A program made the translations under genes and the position numbers. The notes beneath the pieces were generated by a model. That model searched no databases. It saw only the letters and a program-made list of their open reading frames with translations, and had not been told where the DNA came from. This document shows positions 55,748 to 64,000 of a stretch of DNA of 64,000 nucleotides, in pieces (position 1 is the first letter of the stretch; each line of letters opens with the position of its first letter). The stretch covers positions 2,170,001 through 2,234,000 of the forward strand of contig NZ_CP065138.1 in assembly GCF_015693305.1 (NCBI RefSeq), written 5' to 3'. The DNA is from Sphingobium sp. Cam5-1. GTDB taxonomy: Bacteria > Pseudomonadota > Alphaproteobacteria > Sphingomonadales > Sphingomonadaceae.

Positions 55748-56998
55748 ATGACTGTCCTTTCCATTCCGCAGAAGCTGAAAATCCTCGCCGACGCGGCCAA
55801 ATATGATGCTTCATGCGCATCCTCCGGAACGAAGAAGCGCGATAGCTTGTCAGGGCGGAAGGGCGGGCTAGGATCAACCGAAGGCATGGGTATCTGCCAT
55901 GCTTATGCGCCTGACGGGCGATGCATATCGCTGCTCAAGATTTTACTGACGAATAGCTGCATCTTTGATTGCCACTATTGCATCAATCGCCGGTCGAGCG
56001 ACGTTCGCCGGGCGCGCTTCACCGTGGGCGAAGTGGTCGAACTGACCCTTAGTTTTTACCGCCGCAATTATATTGAGGGACTTTTCCTGTCCTCCGGCAT
56101 CATACGATCGCCCGATTATACGATGGAACAGCTGGTCGGCGTGGCCCGAGCGTTGCGGGAAGAGCATGACTTTCGCGGCTATATTCATCTCAAGACGATC
56201 CCTGATGCCGATCCGGAACTGACGCATCAGGCGGGACTTTTCGCTGACCGGCTGTCGATCAATGTCGAGATGCCGACCGAGCAGGGGCTTCGGCGACTGG
56301 CGCCAGAGAAAGATGGAACGCGGATCGAAGGCGCGATGAGCGGGCTGCGCACTGCCATCGAAGACACAAGCGATGCCCAAAAGCACTACCGCCACGCGCC
56401 GCGATTTGCCCCTGCGGGACAATCAACGCAGATGATCATAGGGGCCGACGGCGCGGACGACCGGGCAATCATCCGACGTGCGCGATCTCTATATGACCGC
56501 CATGCTCTACGGCGCGTCTATTACAGTGCCTTTTCGCCCATTCCCTCGCCGAGCAGCGTCCTTCCGTTAAAGCGCCCTCCACTACTGCGCGAACACCGCC
56601 TGTATCAGTCGGACTGGATGATGCGCTTTTATGGCTTTTCAGTGGCTGATCTTGAACAGGCGACCGACCCCGAAACAGGGCATTTGCCTCTCGACATCGA
56701 TCCCAAGCTGGCCTGGGCCTTGCGGCACCGGGCAATATTCCCGGTAGATGTGAACCGCGCCCCGCGGGAGATGTTGCTGCGCGTGCCGGGCTTGGGCGTA
56801 AAGGCTGTCGATCGCATATTGGCGAGCCGCAGGGTCCGCCGCCTTCGGCTGGACGATGTCGCGCGGGTGACAAATTCGATTGCCAAGCTGCGGCCCTTTT
56901 TGGTCGCCAGCGATTGGAGGCCGGTTCACCTCACCGACAAGGCCGACCTTCAACGGCAGCTCACCCCTCCCCCTTCGCAACTGGAGCTTTTCGACTGA
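55748..56998 (+). CDS. Putative DNA modification/repair radical SAM protein, 416 aa
   Basis: The radical SAM cluster motif is CIFDCHYC (CxxxCxxC). LSGRKGGLGSTEGMGICHAY at the start is characteristic of the family TIGR03916, which nearly always neighbours a DUF4130-UdgX gene, as here. The C-terminus has a helix-hairpin-helix (NRAPREMLLRVPGLGVKAVD) for DNA binding. The chemical reaction is not known. A hemerythrin and a small membrane protein lie between it and the udgX fusion. Confidence 0.88.
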   Translation: MTVLSIPQKLKILADAAKYDASCASSGTKKRDSLSGRKGGLGSTEGMGICHAYAPDGRCISLLKILLTNSCIFDCHYCINRRSSDVRRARFTVGEVVELTLSFYRRNYIEGLFLSSGIIRSPDYTMEQLVGVARALREEHDFRGYIHLKTIPDADPELTHQAGLFADRLSINVEMPTEQGLRRLAPEKDGTRIEGAMSGLRTAIEDTSDAQKHYRHAPRFAPAGQSTQMIIGADGADDRAIIRRARSLYDRHALRRVYYSAFSPIPSPSSVLPLKRPPLLREHRLYQSDWMMRFYGFSVADLEQATDPETGHLPLDIDPKLAWALRHRAIFPVDVNRAPREMLLRVPGLGVKAVDRILASRRVRRLRLDDVARVTNSIAKLRPFLVASDWRPVHLTDKADLQRQLTPPPSQLELFD

Positions 56999-57074
56999 CG
57001 GTAGTTTTCCTTATTGATAAGTGCGGCACTTCGTGATTTCTTGAGATTTAATAATAGTCGAGGGGAAGGCGCTG

Positions 57075-57431
57075 GTGGCAACGGCATTCAACAAGGATTC
57101 AGCACGATCTCATGGCGGGCGGTATGCCAAGCGCATGAGCAGCCATCTGGCCATTGCGCTTGTTGTTTTTTGCCTTCTTCAGATCGGTATCGTCGCCAGG
57201 ATGGGCGGCTCGCTGGTGCTGCACCTTGCCCTGATTATCGCAATCGGCGGCTTTGCAATGGTGGCGAGGGACATGGAACGCCGGTGGGAATTACTGGATG
57301 AAAGCGGCCTGTCGATGTCGGGCCTGGACCTGCGCTTTCGCAGGGATGTGGCACAGGTGTGGCTGACGAGCATCGCCAGCAGCCTGCTGTGGATACCGGT
57401 TGCGATCATCTTCCATTTCCTGTTCGGCTGA
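57075..57431 (+). CDS. Small membrane protein, 118 aa
   Basis: A GTG start with GAGGGGAAGG upstream; the product may also start at an internal Met (MSSHLAIALVV). Three membrane segments are likely: AIALVVFCLLQIGIVARMG, LVLHLALIIAIGGFAMVA and SSLLWIPVAIIFHFLFG. Not recognised. It sits between the radical SAM and hemerythrin genes. Confidence 0.65.
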   Translation: MATAFNKDSARSHGGRYAKRMSSHLAIALVVFCLLQIGIVARMGGSLVLHLALIIAIGGFAMVARDMERRWELLDESGLSMSGLDLRFRRDVAQVWLTSIASSLLWIPVAIIFHFLFG

Positions 57432-57491
57432 ACCAGCGGACCCAAAGCTCACCGCCTTTCGTTGTGTCCTCTAAATCAAGAGGAGGACATC

Positions 57492-57956
57492 ATGGCCAAT
57501 GCCACGATTTTCGACAAACTGAAGCAAGATCATGACGCCCATCGCCAGCTGTTTGAGAAAATGGCTGACGCGAAGGACCATAACGATCGGCTGGAGAAGC
57601 TGTTCGAACAGTTTCGCGTCGAAGTCACCGCACATGCGGCGGCGGAGGAAGAGACGCTCTATGCAACGATGCTCGCCCGCCCCGACCTGCGCGAAGATGC
57701 ACAGCATAGCGTAGCCGAGCACAAGGAAATCGACGATTATCTGGAGGAGCTGCAGGAGCAGCCATTCAACAGTCCTGAATGGCGGGAAACTTTCGCCACG
57801 CTGAAGAAGCGTTATCTTCACCATATCGAGGAGGAGGAAGAGGAGATGTTCCCCGATGCGGCAGCCGAGCTGACCGATGAGGAAGAATTGAAACTCGCTA
57901 CCACCTTCGCCCGGCGCAAGCCCGCCGAACTGGAGCGAGCAGAATCGTCCGATTGA
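57492..57956 (+). CDS. Hemerythrin HHE-domain protein, 154 aa
   Basis: The di-iron helical bundle is visible from spaced His/Glu: KLKQDHDAHRQLFEKM, EVTAHAAAEEETLY, VAEHKEIDDYLEEL, and YLHHIEEEEEEMFP. Such cytosolic proteins bind O2 or sense oxygen or iron. AGGAGGA precedes the ATG. It lies seven bases before the udgX fusion gene and may be co-transcribed. Confidence 0.88.
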   Translation: MANATIFDKLKQDHDAHRQLFEKMADAKDHNDRLEKLFEQFRVEVTAHAAAEEETLYATMLARPDLREDAQHSVAEHKEIDDYLEELQEQPFNSPEWRETFATLKKRYLHHIEEEEEEMFPDAAAELTDEEELKLATTFARRKPAELERAESSD

Positions 57957-57962
57957 TCGGCC

Positions 57963-59363
57963 ATGTATCAGGTGCTGCTGAGCAGGCCGGATGATTTCGG
58001 CGGGTGGCGCGATGCTGCCCGTCGTTTCGCTCTGGCTGGCGTAGCTGCTCAGGATATTGGCTGGCGGGTCGAGGGAGAAGGCGGGCCGCTGCTGGCCTTC
58101 GATCCGCCGCTTCTGGAAAATGGCGGCGGAGCATTTTCAGTACCGCGCGCCTTTCTGGAACTAGCCGAGAGCGCAATACTGCATCGGGATGGAGAGCGCT
58201 TTGCCTTGCTCTACGCGCTTTTGATCAAGGTGCGGCAAACCCCCACTCGCATGGACGATCAAGCCGATCCTCTCGTCCGCCGTGTCGAGATGCTGGCAAA
58301 AGAGGTTCGGCGCGACATGCATAAGATGCGCGCCTTTGTCCGATTCCGCGAAATGCAGGATGCTGACGGAGCCCGTTTCGTCGCCTGGTTCGAGCCTGAT
58401 CATCATATCGTCCGCGCGAATGCCGGGTTTTTCGTGCGGCGTTTCGCATCGATGCGATGGTCGATCCTGACGCCTGAACTCAGTATCCATTGGGATGGCG
58501 AAAGGTTGGAAGAAAGTCCCGGCGCTTCAAAGGCAGATACGCCGGGCGGCGACCCGGTCGAGGAAATCTGGAAAAGCTATTATGCTGCGACATTCAACCC
58601 CGCCCGGCTCAAGCAGCGAGCCATGCTGTCCGAGATGCCCAAGAAATACTGGCGCAACCTGCCGGAGGCGGCCCTCATCCCCGACCTTGTCGCCGGGGCG
58701 CAGGCACGGGAAGCGGCCATGATCGCCACTCCTCCCAAGTCCCCTGCCCGCGCCAGCAACGCGATTGCTGCCTGGACCAGATTGCGCGAGGAGGCGATGG
58801 GCTGCACCCGCTGCCCCCTTTATCGCGACGCCACCCAGACTGTGTTCGGCGAAGGCCCCATCGATGCGCCCCTGGTTCTCGTGGGGGAACAGCCGGGCGA
58901 TCAGGAAGATATTGCCGGGCGCCCCTTCGTGGGTCCCGCAGGCCAGTTGCTGGACCAGGCATTAGAGGAAGCCCGGATCGACCGCGCGAGCGTCTATGTC
59001 ACGAACGCCGTCAAACATTTCAAGCATGAGCGACGGGGCAAGAGGCGCCTCCACCAGACGCCTGACACATCCGAGATTGCTGCCTGCCGCTGGTGGCTGG
59101 ATCAGGAGTTGGCCCTCGTTCGTCCGCGCGTCGTGGTGGCTTTGGGCGCGACTGCCGCCCGCGCCATATTGGGCAAAGCCGTGACGATCAGCCGGACGCG
59201 AGGCGCGCCGATTCCGCTCGAACATGGCACCGAAGCTTGGGTGACCGTGCATCCGAGTTTCCTGCTGCGCGTACCCGATGAGGCGCGAAAGGCGGCCGAG
59301 CGAACGCGATTTGTCGAAGATTTGCGAGAGATAGGAGAGCGGGTAAAGACGCTAAGCCGATGA
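57963..59363 (+). CDS. udgX: DUF4130-UdgX fusion, uracil-DNA glycosylase superfamily protein, 466 aa
   Basis: The N-terminal half (about 1-240) is DUF4130, with LYALLIKVRQTPTRMDDQAD, FVRFREMQDADGARFVAWFE, and IWKSYYAATFNPARLKQRAM. The C-terminal half is a family-4-like UDG: CTRCPLYRDATQTVFGEG, GEQPGDQEDIAGRPFVGPAG, then the UdgX-specific KRRLH at 360-364 and VTVHPSFLLR near the end. In UdgX the His of this loop forms a covalent bond with the abasic deoxyribose after uracil removal; here it is His364. The usual loop is KRRIH; Leu replaces Ile. It should act with the radical SAM protein upstream. Confidence 0.92.
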   Translation: MYQVLLSRPDDFGGWRDAARRFALAGVAAQDIGWRVEGEGGPLLAFDPPLLENGGGAFSVPRAFLELAESAILHRDGERFALLYALLIKVRQTPTRMDDQADPLVRRVEMLAKEVRRDMHKMRAFVRFREMQDADGARFVAWFEPDHHIVRANAGFFVRRFASMRWSILTPELSIHWDGERLEESPGASKADTPGGDPVEEIWKSYYAATFNPARLKQRAMLSEMPKKYWRNLPEAALIPDLVAGAQAREAAMIATPPKSPARASNAIAAWTRLREEAMGCTRCPLYRDATQTVFGEGPIDAPLVLVGEQPGDQEDIAGRPFVGPAGQLLDQALEEARIDRASVYVTNAVKHFKHERRGKRRLHQTPDTSEIAACRWWLDQELALVRPRVVVALGATAARAILGKAVTISRTRGAPIPLEHGTEAWVTVHPSFLLRVPDEARKAAERTRFVEDLREIGERVKTLSR

Positions 59364-59432
59364 TCCTTGCTTGACCGACGATCCTGCCCCGGCAACATCG
59401 CATACGTTCACGCCGGAGGATTTTAGCGCTTC

Positions 59433-60284
59433 ATGTCCATCGCCTATCACAATGGCCAGTTCCTGCCGCTCGCCGAAACGCGGGTCTCGGTGCTGGATCG
59501 CGGCTTTCTGTTCGCCGAAGCCGTTTACGAAGTGACAGCCGTCATTGATGGCAGGCTGATCGACAGCGCGTCGCATCTGGTGCGGCTTGAACGTTCGGCG
59601 GCCGCAATAGGGCTTAGCCTTCCCGTCTCCCTTGCCGAGATTGAAGCGGTGCAGAAGGAACTGGCAGCGCGCAATGATCTCGAAGAGGGCTTGATCTATC
59701 TGCAACTGACGCGGGGCGCCGACGCAGGGCGCGACTTTCTGCCTTCGTCGGCTTTGCAGCCAACGCTTGTCATGTTCACGCAGGCCAAGCGCTTTCTCGA
59801 TTCTCCCGCTGTGCGGAACGGCATTGCGGTTGTCACGACACCCGACCTGCGGTGGGCGCGGCGCGACATCAAGAGTGTCGGCCTGCTGGCTCAAGCCATG
59901 GCGAAACAGATCGCGGCCGAGGCGGGGGCACAGGAAGCCTGGATGGTGGAGGACGGCTTCATCACCGAAGGCGCATCTTCCACGGCCTTTCTGGTTACGG
60001 ACGACGGCATCATCACCCGCCCTTATTCACAAGCCGTGCTTGCCGGATGCACCGGCACTGCACTCACTGCGCTAGCCGAGGAGAGTGGCCTCAGTGTTGT
60101 CCACCGCCCCTTTTCCGTGGCGGAAGCCAAAGAGGCCCGCGAAGCCTTCATCACCAGTGCATCAACGCTCTGCCAGGCGGTCGTGCGTATCGACGGGACC
60201 AAGATCGGCGATGGCACTCCCGGCCCGGTCGCCACCCGGCTACGCCAGCTCTACATCGATTTTGCGCGCCGGACGGCGGTCTGA
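59433..60284 (+). CDS. D-amino-acid transaminase-like class IV aminotransferase, 283 aa
   Basis: The fold IV aminotransferase has VSVLDRGFLFAEAVYEVTAV at the start, the PLP lysine in RRDIKSVGLLAQAMAKQ and EGASSTAFLVTDDG. The pattern RGFLFAEAVYE favours D-alanine/D-amino-acid transaminase over branched-chain types. GGAGGA lies ahead of the ATG. Physiological substrates are not certain. Confidence 0.88.
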   Translation: MSIAYHNGQFLPLAETRVSVLDRGFLFAEAVYEVTAVIDGRLIDSASHLVRLERSAAAIGLSLPVSLAEIEAVQKELAARNDLEEGLIYLQLTRGADAGRDFLPSSALQPTLVMFTQAKRFLDSPAVRNGIAVVTTPDLRWARRDIKSVGLLAQAMAKQIAAEAGAQEAWMVEDGFITEGASSTAFLVTDDGIITRPYSQAVLAGCTGTALTALAEESGLSVVHRPFSVAEAKEAREAFITSASTLCQAVVRIDGTKIGDGTPGPVATRLRQLYIDFARRTAV

Positions 60285-60528
60285 AACGACAATCGGGCAT
60301 AACAACATCCATTTTGGATGGGTCGCCTCTTCTTCTTTGCGTCCCGCCATTTCGGCGAAAAGCCAAACCATTTTGGCGACAGCGAGGGCCGAGCCTCGTG
60401 AAATCGGGCGGGTCAGCAGGATTATCGGTCAATGAAGGGAAGCTGGCATGTCCGATCCGGAGGAAAGAGCAGGCGCGCCGCCGCGATATTGCGATAGGTT
60501 CGGAACAAAGCAGGGACAGGAGTAACAG

Positions 60529-61533
60529 GTGGAAATGGATCGCCCCCGGACTGAATTTGGATCCAGCAGCGAGGAAATCTATGGGATGAGAGACCCTCGC
60601 GCGGGACTCCTTATTCTGGCGGACGACGTCTTTCTGGACGATGTCGCAGGACTGGCAGAGGCCGCCCAGTTCCGGCTCCTCGATATCGTGCCGCTGGATC
60701 AGGCGATGCTGCGGCTCGACATGCAGGTGGGGTGCGACGTCATTCTGCTCTTCTGCACAAACCCGTCCGCATTGCTCGAGCGATTGCTGGTGCAGGTGGA
60801 GACTCTGGCGGTTCAAAATGACATGTCCGTCATTCTGATTGCCGGTCTCGACACGATCGACCTTGCCTTTGCCTGCATGCGGAGCGACCGCACGCAACTG
60901 CTCTGCACGCCGGATCAGACAGACCTCGCCGCCGCTTTGCTGACTGCTGCGGGAACGACGCCGCAGCGCACGGTTCATGAAGTCAATCAGGAAAGCGAGG
61001 GCGTCCGCCTGCAACAGCTGAGCGAAGAGGTCAGCCGCCTTGCGCGGACGCTGGAGGCGCTGACATCGCGGCCGCGGCATGCGACCCCCTCCTTCGCATT
61101 GGGACCCCGCATTTCGGATCGAGCAAGCGATTATATCGGCATGCCCACCGTCGAGCCGATGGGTGGTCAGCCAACCGCCGCCGACGAAGCAGCGCTGGGT
61201 GCCGCGCAGGTGCGGGACATGCTGCGCGCGCGGCGGTTGCGTGAAGATTTCCTGCCCGGCGAACTGTTTGCCGATCCCGCATGGGACATGCTGCTGGATC
61301 TGTTGGCGGCGCGTCTGGAGCAGGAGCGCGTTTCCGTTTCCAGCCTGTGCATCGCGTCGGCAGTGCCGCCCACCACAGCGCTGCGCTGGATTCGAACGCT
61401 GACAGACAAGGGCATCGTTCATCGGCAGGCCGATCCGCATGATGGCCGCCGTGTGTTCATCGCCCTTGCGGAAGAGACGGCCCAAGCCCTGACACGCTGG
61501 TTCATGGCAAGCCGCCGTTTTCTTTGTGCGTGA
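60529..61533 (+). CDS. Winged-helix DNA-binding protein with receiver-like N-terminus, 334 aa
   Basis: A GTG (or ATG 6 bases later) with ACAGGAG upstream. The first 140 residues form alternating strands and helices (GLLILADDVFLDDV, VILIAGLDTIDLAF) like a degenerate response-receiver fold lacking a clear phospho-Asp. A coiled linker (about 150-180) follows. The last 100 residues are a MarR-type winged helix: RLREDFLPGELFADPAWDML, then TTALRWIRTLTDKGIVHRQA, then DPHDGRRVFIALAEE. It is a probable regulator; its targets are unknown. Confidence 0.75.
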   Translation: MEMDRPRTEFGSSSEEIYGMRDPRAGLLILADDVFLDDVAGLAEAAQFRLLDIVPLDQAMLRLDMQVGCDVILLFCTNPSALLERLLVQVETLAVQNDMSVILIAGLDTIDLAFACMRSDRTQLLCTPDQTDLAAALLTAAGTTPQRTVHEVNQESEGVRLQQLSEEVSRLARTLEALTSRPRHATPSFALGPRISDRASDYIGMPTVEPMGGQPTAADEAALGAAQVRDMLRARRLREDFLPGELFADPAWDMLLDLLAARLEQERVSVSSLCIASAVPPTTALRWIRTLTDKGIVHRQADPHDGRRVFIALAEETAQALTRWFMASRRFLCA

Positions 61534-61615
61534 CTCGTTGATCATCAACGCTTGACCCGCGCGCTGATTGGCCTAGATAGGCGCGCTCCGGCTGCACCGG
61601 CATGGATGCGGTATC

Positions 61616-61691
61616 GGGCGATTAGCTCAGTTGGTAGAGCGTCTCGTTTACACCGAGAATGTCGGCGGTTCGAGCCCGTCATCGCCCACCA
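61616..61691 (+). tRNA. tRNA-Val (anticodon TAC)
   Basis: The 76-nt gene folds into acceptor GGGCGAT/ATCGCCC, D arm with AGCTCAGTTGGTAGAGC, anticodon loop TTTACAC (TAC), T arm with GGTTCGAGCC and an encoded CCA. It reads GUA valine codons. Confidence 0.95.
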
Positions 61692-61763
61692 CCCCTTATG
61701 CTGCTGCCAGAAAGCCGTGCCGGATATTGCGGTGCGATGGAGCCGCTGCTAATCGACGCCATC

Positions 61764-61991
61764 ATGATACAGCCGCCTGAAATTCTTCGAGTCACCAAAG
61801 CCCGCGTCTCATGCGACGGGTCAGGCGACATTCCCGCCGCTCTGGGTCACCCGCGCGTGTTCTTGGAGATTGACGAACATGGCTATGTCGATTGCGGTTA
61901 TTGCGACAAGCGCTTCGTCCTGATTGGCGGTCCTGCGGATACACCGGAAGTTGCGGGCCTGCCCGACATTTCATCCGGCGCGAGCATCTAA
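61764..61991 (+). CDS. Zinc-finger domain protein (NDUFS6/zf-CHCC-like), 75 aa
   Basis: The motif is [40 protein letters not shown]: Cys, His, and CxxC ligands of the zf-CHCC family related to complex I subunit NDUFS6. ATGs at 61737 and 61764 are possible; the second gives the usual short start. The tail after [10 protein letters not shown] is longer than typical. Confidence 0.82.
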   Translation: MIQPPEILRVTKARVSCDGSGDIPAALGHPRVFLEIDEHGYVDCGYCDKRFVLIGGPADTPEVAGLPDISSGASI

Positions 61992-62048
61992 AGAAGCGCC
62001 CTTCGAATTTGATTGGGCTTGGGCTGTGTCGCTCCTATATCGGGCGGC

Positions 62049-63491
62049 ATGACCAACATCGTTTCCCAGTTCACTGACGCGCGCGGCCTTCTCTACCGGC
62101 CGGGCTTGCTTGATCCCGATGGCGCGCAGCGGCTGACGGCGCAGGCGCTCGCCAATTGCGATGATGGCGAGCTCTATCTGCAATATCGGGCCAGCGAGAG
62201 TTTCGGGTTCGACGATGGAAGACTGAAAACCGCCGACTATTCGACCGATGCGGGCTTTGGCCTGCGCGGCGTGTCGGGCGAGATGACGGGCTTTGCCCAT
62301 GCCAACGATATCAGCGAAGCAGCGATCCGCCGGGCGGCCGAAACGCTGACCTTATTGGACCCGGCCAAGGGCCAGCCCGCTCCGCCGCCACAGCGGACCA
62401 ACCGCCATCTCTACACAGACGCCAACCCTCTGGACATCGTCCCGTTCGCTGAGAAGGTCACGCTGTGCGCTGCCATCGATGCGGCAGCGCGCGCGCGCGA
62501 TCCCCGCGTAGCGCAGGTTTCGGTCAGTCTGGCCGGGAGCTGGTCGGTCGTGGAAATCGTCCGTGCCGATGGCTTTACCGCCACTGACATCCGGCCGCTG
62601 GTGCGGCTGAACGTCTCGCTGATCCTTGAAGAAAACGGCCGCCGCGAAACCGGCAGCTTCGGTATTGGTGGGCGCTATCTTTACGATCAGGTGATGGATG
62701 CCGCGATATGGAACCGGGCCATCGAAGAGGCGCTGGCGCAGGCGCAAGTTAACATGCGATCGGTTGCCGCGCCTGCGGGCGAAATGACGGTGCTCCTAGG
62801 GCCGGGCTGGCCGGGCGTACTGGTGCATGAGGCGATCGGCCATGGCCTGGAGGGTGATTTCAACCGCAAGGGTACGAGCGCCTTTTCCGGCCGGATCGGT
62901 GAGCGCGTTGCGGCTCCCGGCGTCACGGTGGTAGATGACGGATCGATCCTCAGCCGCCGTGGATCGCTCTCGATCGATGACGAGGGCACGCCTACCAGGG
63001 AGAATGTCCTTATCGAGGATGGCATCCTTAAAGGCTATATGCAGGATCGCCTGAACGCCCGGCTTATGGGCGTGGAGCCCACGGGCAACGGCCGTCGCGA
63101 AAGCTACGCCCATGCGCCGATGCCGCGCATGACCAATACGTTCATCAAAGGCGGCCATGATGACCCGGAGGAATTGCTATCCCGCATGGGTTCCGGCATT
63201 TTCACCAAGAGCTTTGGCGGAGGCCAGGTCGACATCGTCTCAGGCAAATTCGTCTTTTCCTGCACCGAAGCCTATAAGGTCGAGAATGGAAAGCTAGGCG
63301 ACCCGATCAAGGGCGTGACATTGATAGGCGATGGACCAACCGCGCTAACCAAGGTGATCGGGATCGGCAGTGACTGGGCTCTGGATGAAGGCATCGGCAT
63401 GTGCGGTAAGGGTGGACAGAGCGTTCCAGCGGGCGTCGGGCAGCCGACCCTGCTGATCGAAGGGCTGACGGTCGGCGGCACGGCGACCTGA
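62049..63491 (+). CDS. tldD: TldD metalloprotease subunit
   Basis: The TldD signature HEAIGHGLEGDFNRKGTSAF carries the zinc motif HExxxH. The C-terminal half has GNGRRESYAHAPMPRMTNTF, GGQVDIVSGKFVFSCTEAY, and DEGIGMCGKGGQSVPAGVGQ, all conserved. The length of 480 is typical. It works with PmbA/TldE, which is not in the window, in processing of small peptides. Confidence 0.94.
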   Translation: MTNIVSQFTDARGLLYRPGLLDPDGAQRLTAQALANCDDGELYLQYRASESFGFDDGRLKTADYSTDAGFGLRGVSGEMTGFAHANDISEAAIRRAAETLTLLDPAKGQPAPPPQRTNRHLYTDANPLDIVPFAEKVTLCAAIDAAARARDPRVAQVSVSLAGSWSVVEIVRADGFTATDIRPLVRLNVSLILEENGRRETGSFGIGGRYLYDQVMDAAIWNRAIEEALAQAQVNMRSVAAPAGEMTVLLGPGWPGVLVHEAIGHGLEGDFNRKGTSAFSGRIGERVAAPGVTVVDDGSILSRRGSLSIDDEGTPTRENVLIEDGILKGYMQDRLNARLMGVEPTGNGRRESYAHAPMPRMTNTFIKGGHDDPEELLSRMGSGIFTKSFGGGQVDIVSGKFVFSCTEAYKVENGKLGDPIKGVTLIGDGPTALTKVIGIGSDWALDEGIGMCGKGGQSVPAGVGQPTLLIEGLTVGGTAT

Positions 63492-63545
63492 TATCCTGGC
63501 GCCGTGGGCTGCGGAACCTGCGGCCCACTGCTTCTTTTTTCCTGT

Positions 63546-64000
63546 ATGAACATGCTTACGGACAGCCATGACGCCGTGACCGCCGATTGGGCGGCTGCCC
63601 TGCTGGACTTCTGGTTCAATCAGGTCGGGGAAGAGGGCTGGTGGAAGCATGATCCAAAGCTGGACCAACAATGCGCGGCTCGCTTTTGTCAGCTGTGGGA
63701 AGAAAAACGGACCTTAGTTGCTGAGACATTCCTTGATCGGGCTGATGACGCATTGGCCGCAGTTCTGTTGTTCGATCAATTGCCTCGTAATATGTTTCGC
63801 GGCACCGCCGAGGCTTTTAAAACTGACGAACTCGCTCGAACCGTCGCGCGCGGCGCAATTGCCCATGGCTATGACATCCAGATTGGCGGCGCGGGCCGTC
63901 GATTTTTCTACATGCCGTTCCAGCATAGCGAGGATATCGAAGATCAGAAGCTGTCGCTGAGCCTGTTCGAGGCAGCAGGCGATGGGCGGTCATTGGAATA
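63546..64000 (+). CDS. DUF924 family protein, 3' end outside window
   Basis: The 151 visible residues read LLDFWFNQVGEEGWWKHDPK, then AVLLFDQLPRNMFRGTAEAF, then FFYMPFQHSEDIEDQKLSLS. This is the DUF924 fold, which resembles TPR-like helical bundles. Function unknown. The ATG at 63546 follows tldD by 54 bases, so it may share its transcript. Confidence 0.88.
   Translation, partial: MNMLTDSHDAVTADWAAALLDFWFNQVGEEGWWKHDPKLDQQCAARFCQLWEEKRTLVAETFLDRADDALAAVLLFDQLPRNMFRGTAEAFKTDELARTVARGAIAHGYDIQIGGAGRRFFYMPFQHSEDIEDQKLSLSLFEAAGDGRSLE

Noticed and set aside
60151..61548. 465-aa open frame on the minus strand
   Set aside because: It spans the reverse of two well-supported plus-strand genes and the gap between them and has no motif or ribosome site.

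Overview
The window comes from an alphaproteobacterium of the Sphingomonadaceae (Sphingobium or Sphingomonas type). The evidence is high GC, CtaC-CtaD-CtaB-CtaG-CtaE oxidase gene order, crtZ carotenoid hydroxylase, a large TonB-dependent receptor, TorF-type porin, and frequent GTG/TTG starts with stop/start overlaps. This is inferred from protein families and gene order, not from a database search.

The left 24.7 kb is accessory DNA. Positions 1-8.68 kb look like part of one integrated element. It has a replication-type chain (AlpA-like HTH, small protein, winged helix, CHC2-Toprim primase-like protein, DUF3987 P-loop protein), an XRE regulator, an HGGxSTGP protein, a secreted or membrane protein, and an Abi_2 (HEPN) abortive-infection gene with a frameshift near its 3' end. 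Positions 8,682-24,653 form a second element of about 16 kb. It is bounded by an 18-bp direct repeat that equals the 3' end of tRNA-Ser(CGA) at 24,636-24,725. Next to the tRNA sits a P4-type tyrosine integrase, then an EAL-domain gene and a relaxase with a CopG-like protein and an excisionase-like HTH. The cargo is an apparent catabolic unit: TonB-dependent receptor, TetR regulator, two PhyH-type dioxygenases, an unrecognised 252-aa protein and an NtaA/SnaA-type flavin monooxygenase. The receptor promoter and the first dioxygenase promoter carry nearly identical 16-bp palindromes in the same register between -35 and -10, so the two transcription units are probably one regulon. Relicts of IS6-family and IS5-like transposases lie inside this element.

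From 24.7 kb to the right end the DNA looks like core chromosome. In order: hspQ, an SGNH hydrolase, an OPT transporter, an M1 aminopeptidase, a DUF559 protein, queF, a proline-rich membrane protein, sseA-metC-mscS, a TorF porin, crtZ, nadD-rsfS-rlmH and an EnvC-like factor. On the minus strand is the aa3-type cytochrome oxidase cluster (ctaC, ctaD, ctaB, a 43-aa membrane protein, ctaG, ctaE), followed by SURF1, thrC and a methyltransferase. On the plus strand is pyrE-pdxJ-acpS-lepB-AI-2E exporter, with an FKBP isomerase and rpsU opposite. The last part has a class II aldolase, a DNA-repair-like group (radical SAM protein, DUF4130-UdgX fusion) with a hemerythrin and a small membrane protein between them, a class IV aminotransferase, a winged-helix protein, tRNA-Val(TAC), a zinc-finger protein, tldD and the start of a DUF924 gene.

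The most interesting material is the 16-kb tRNA-Ser island with its two-promoter catabolic regulon.
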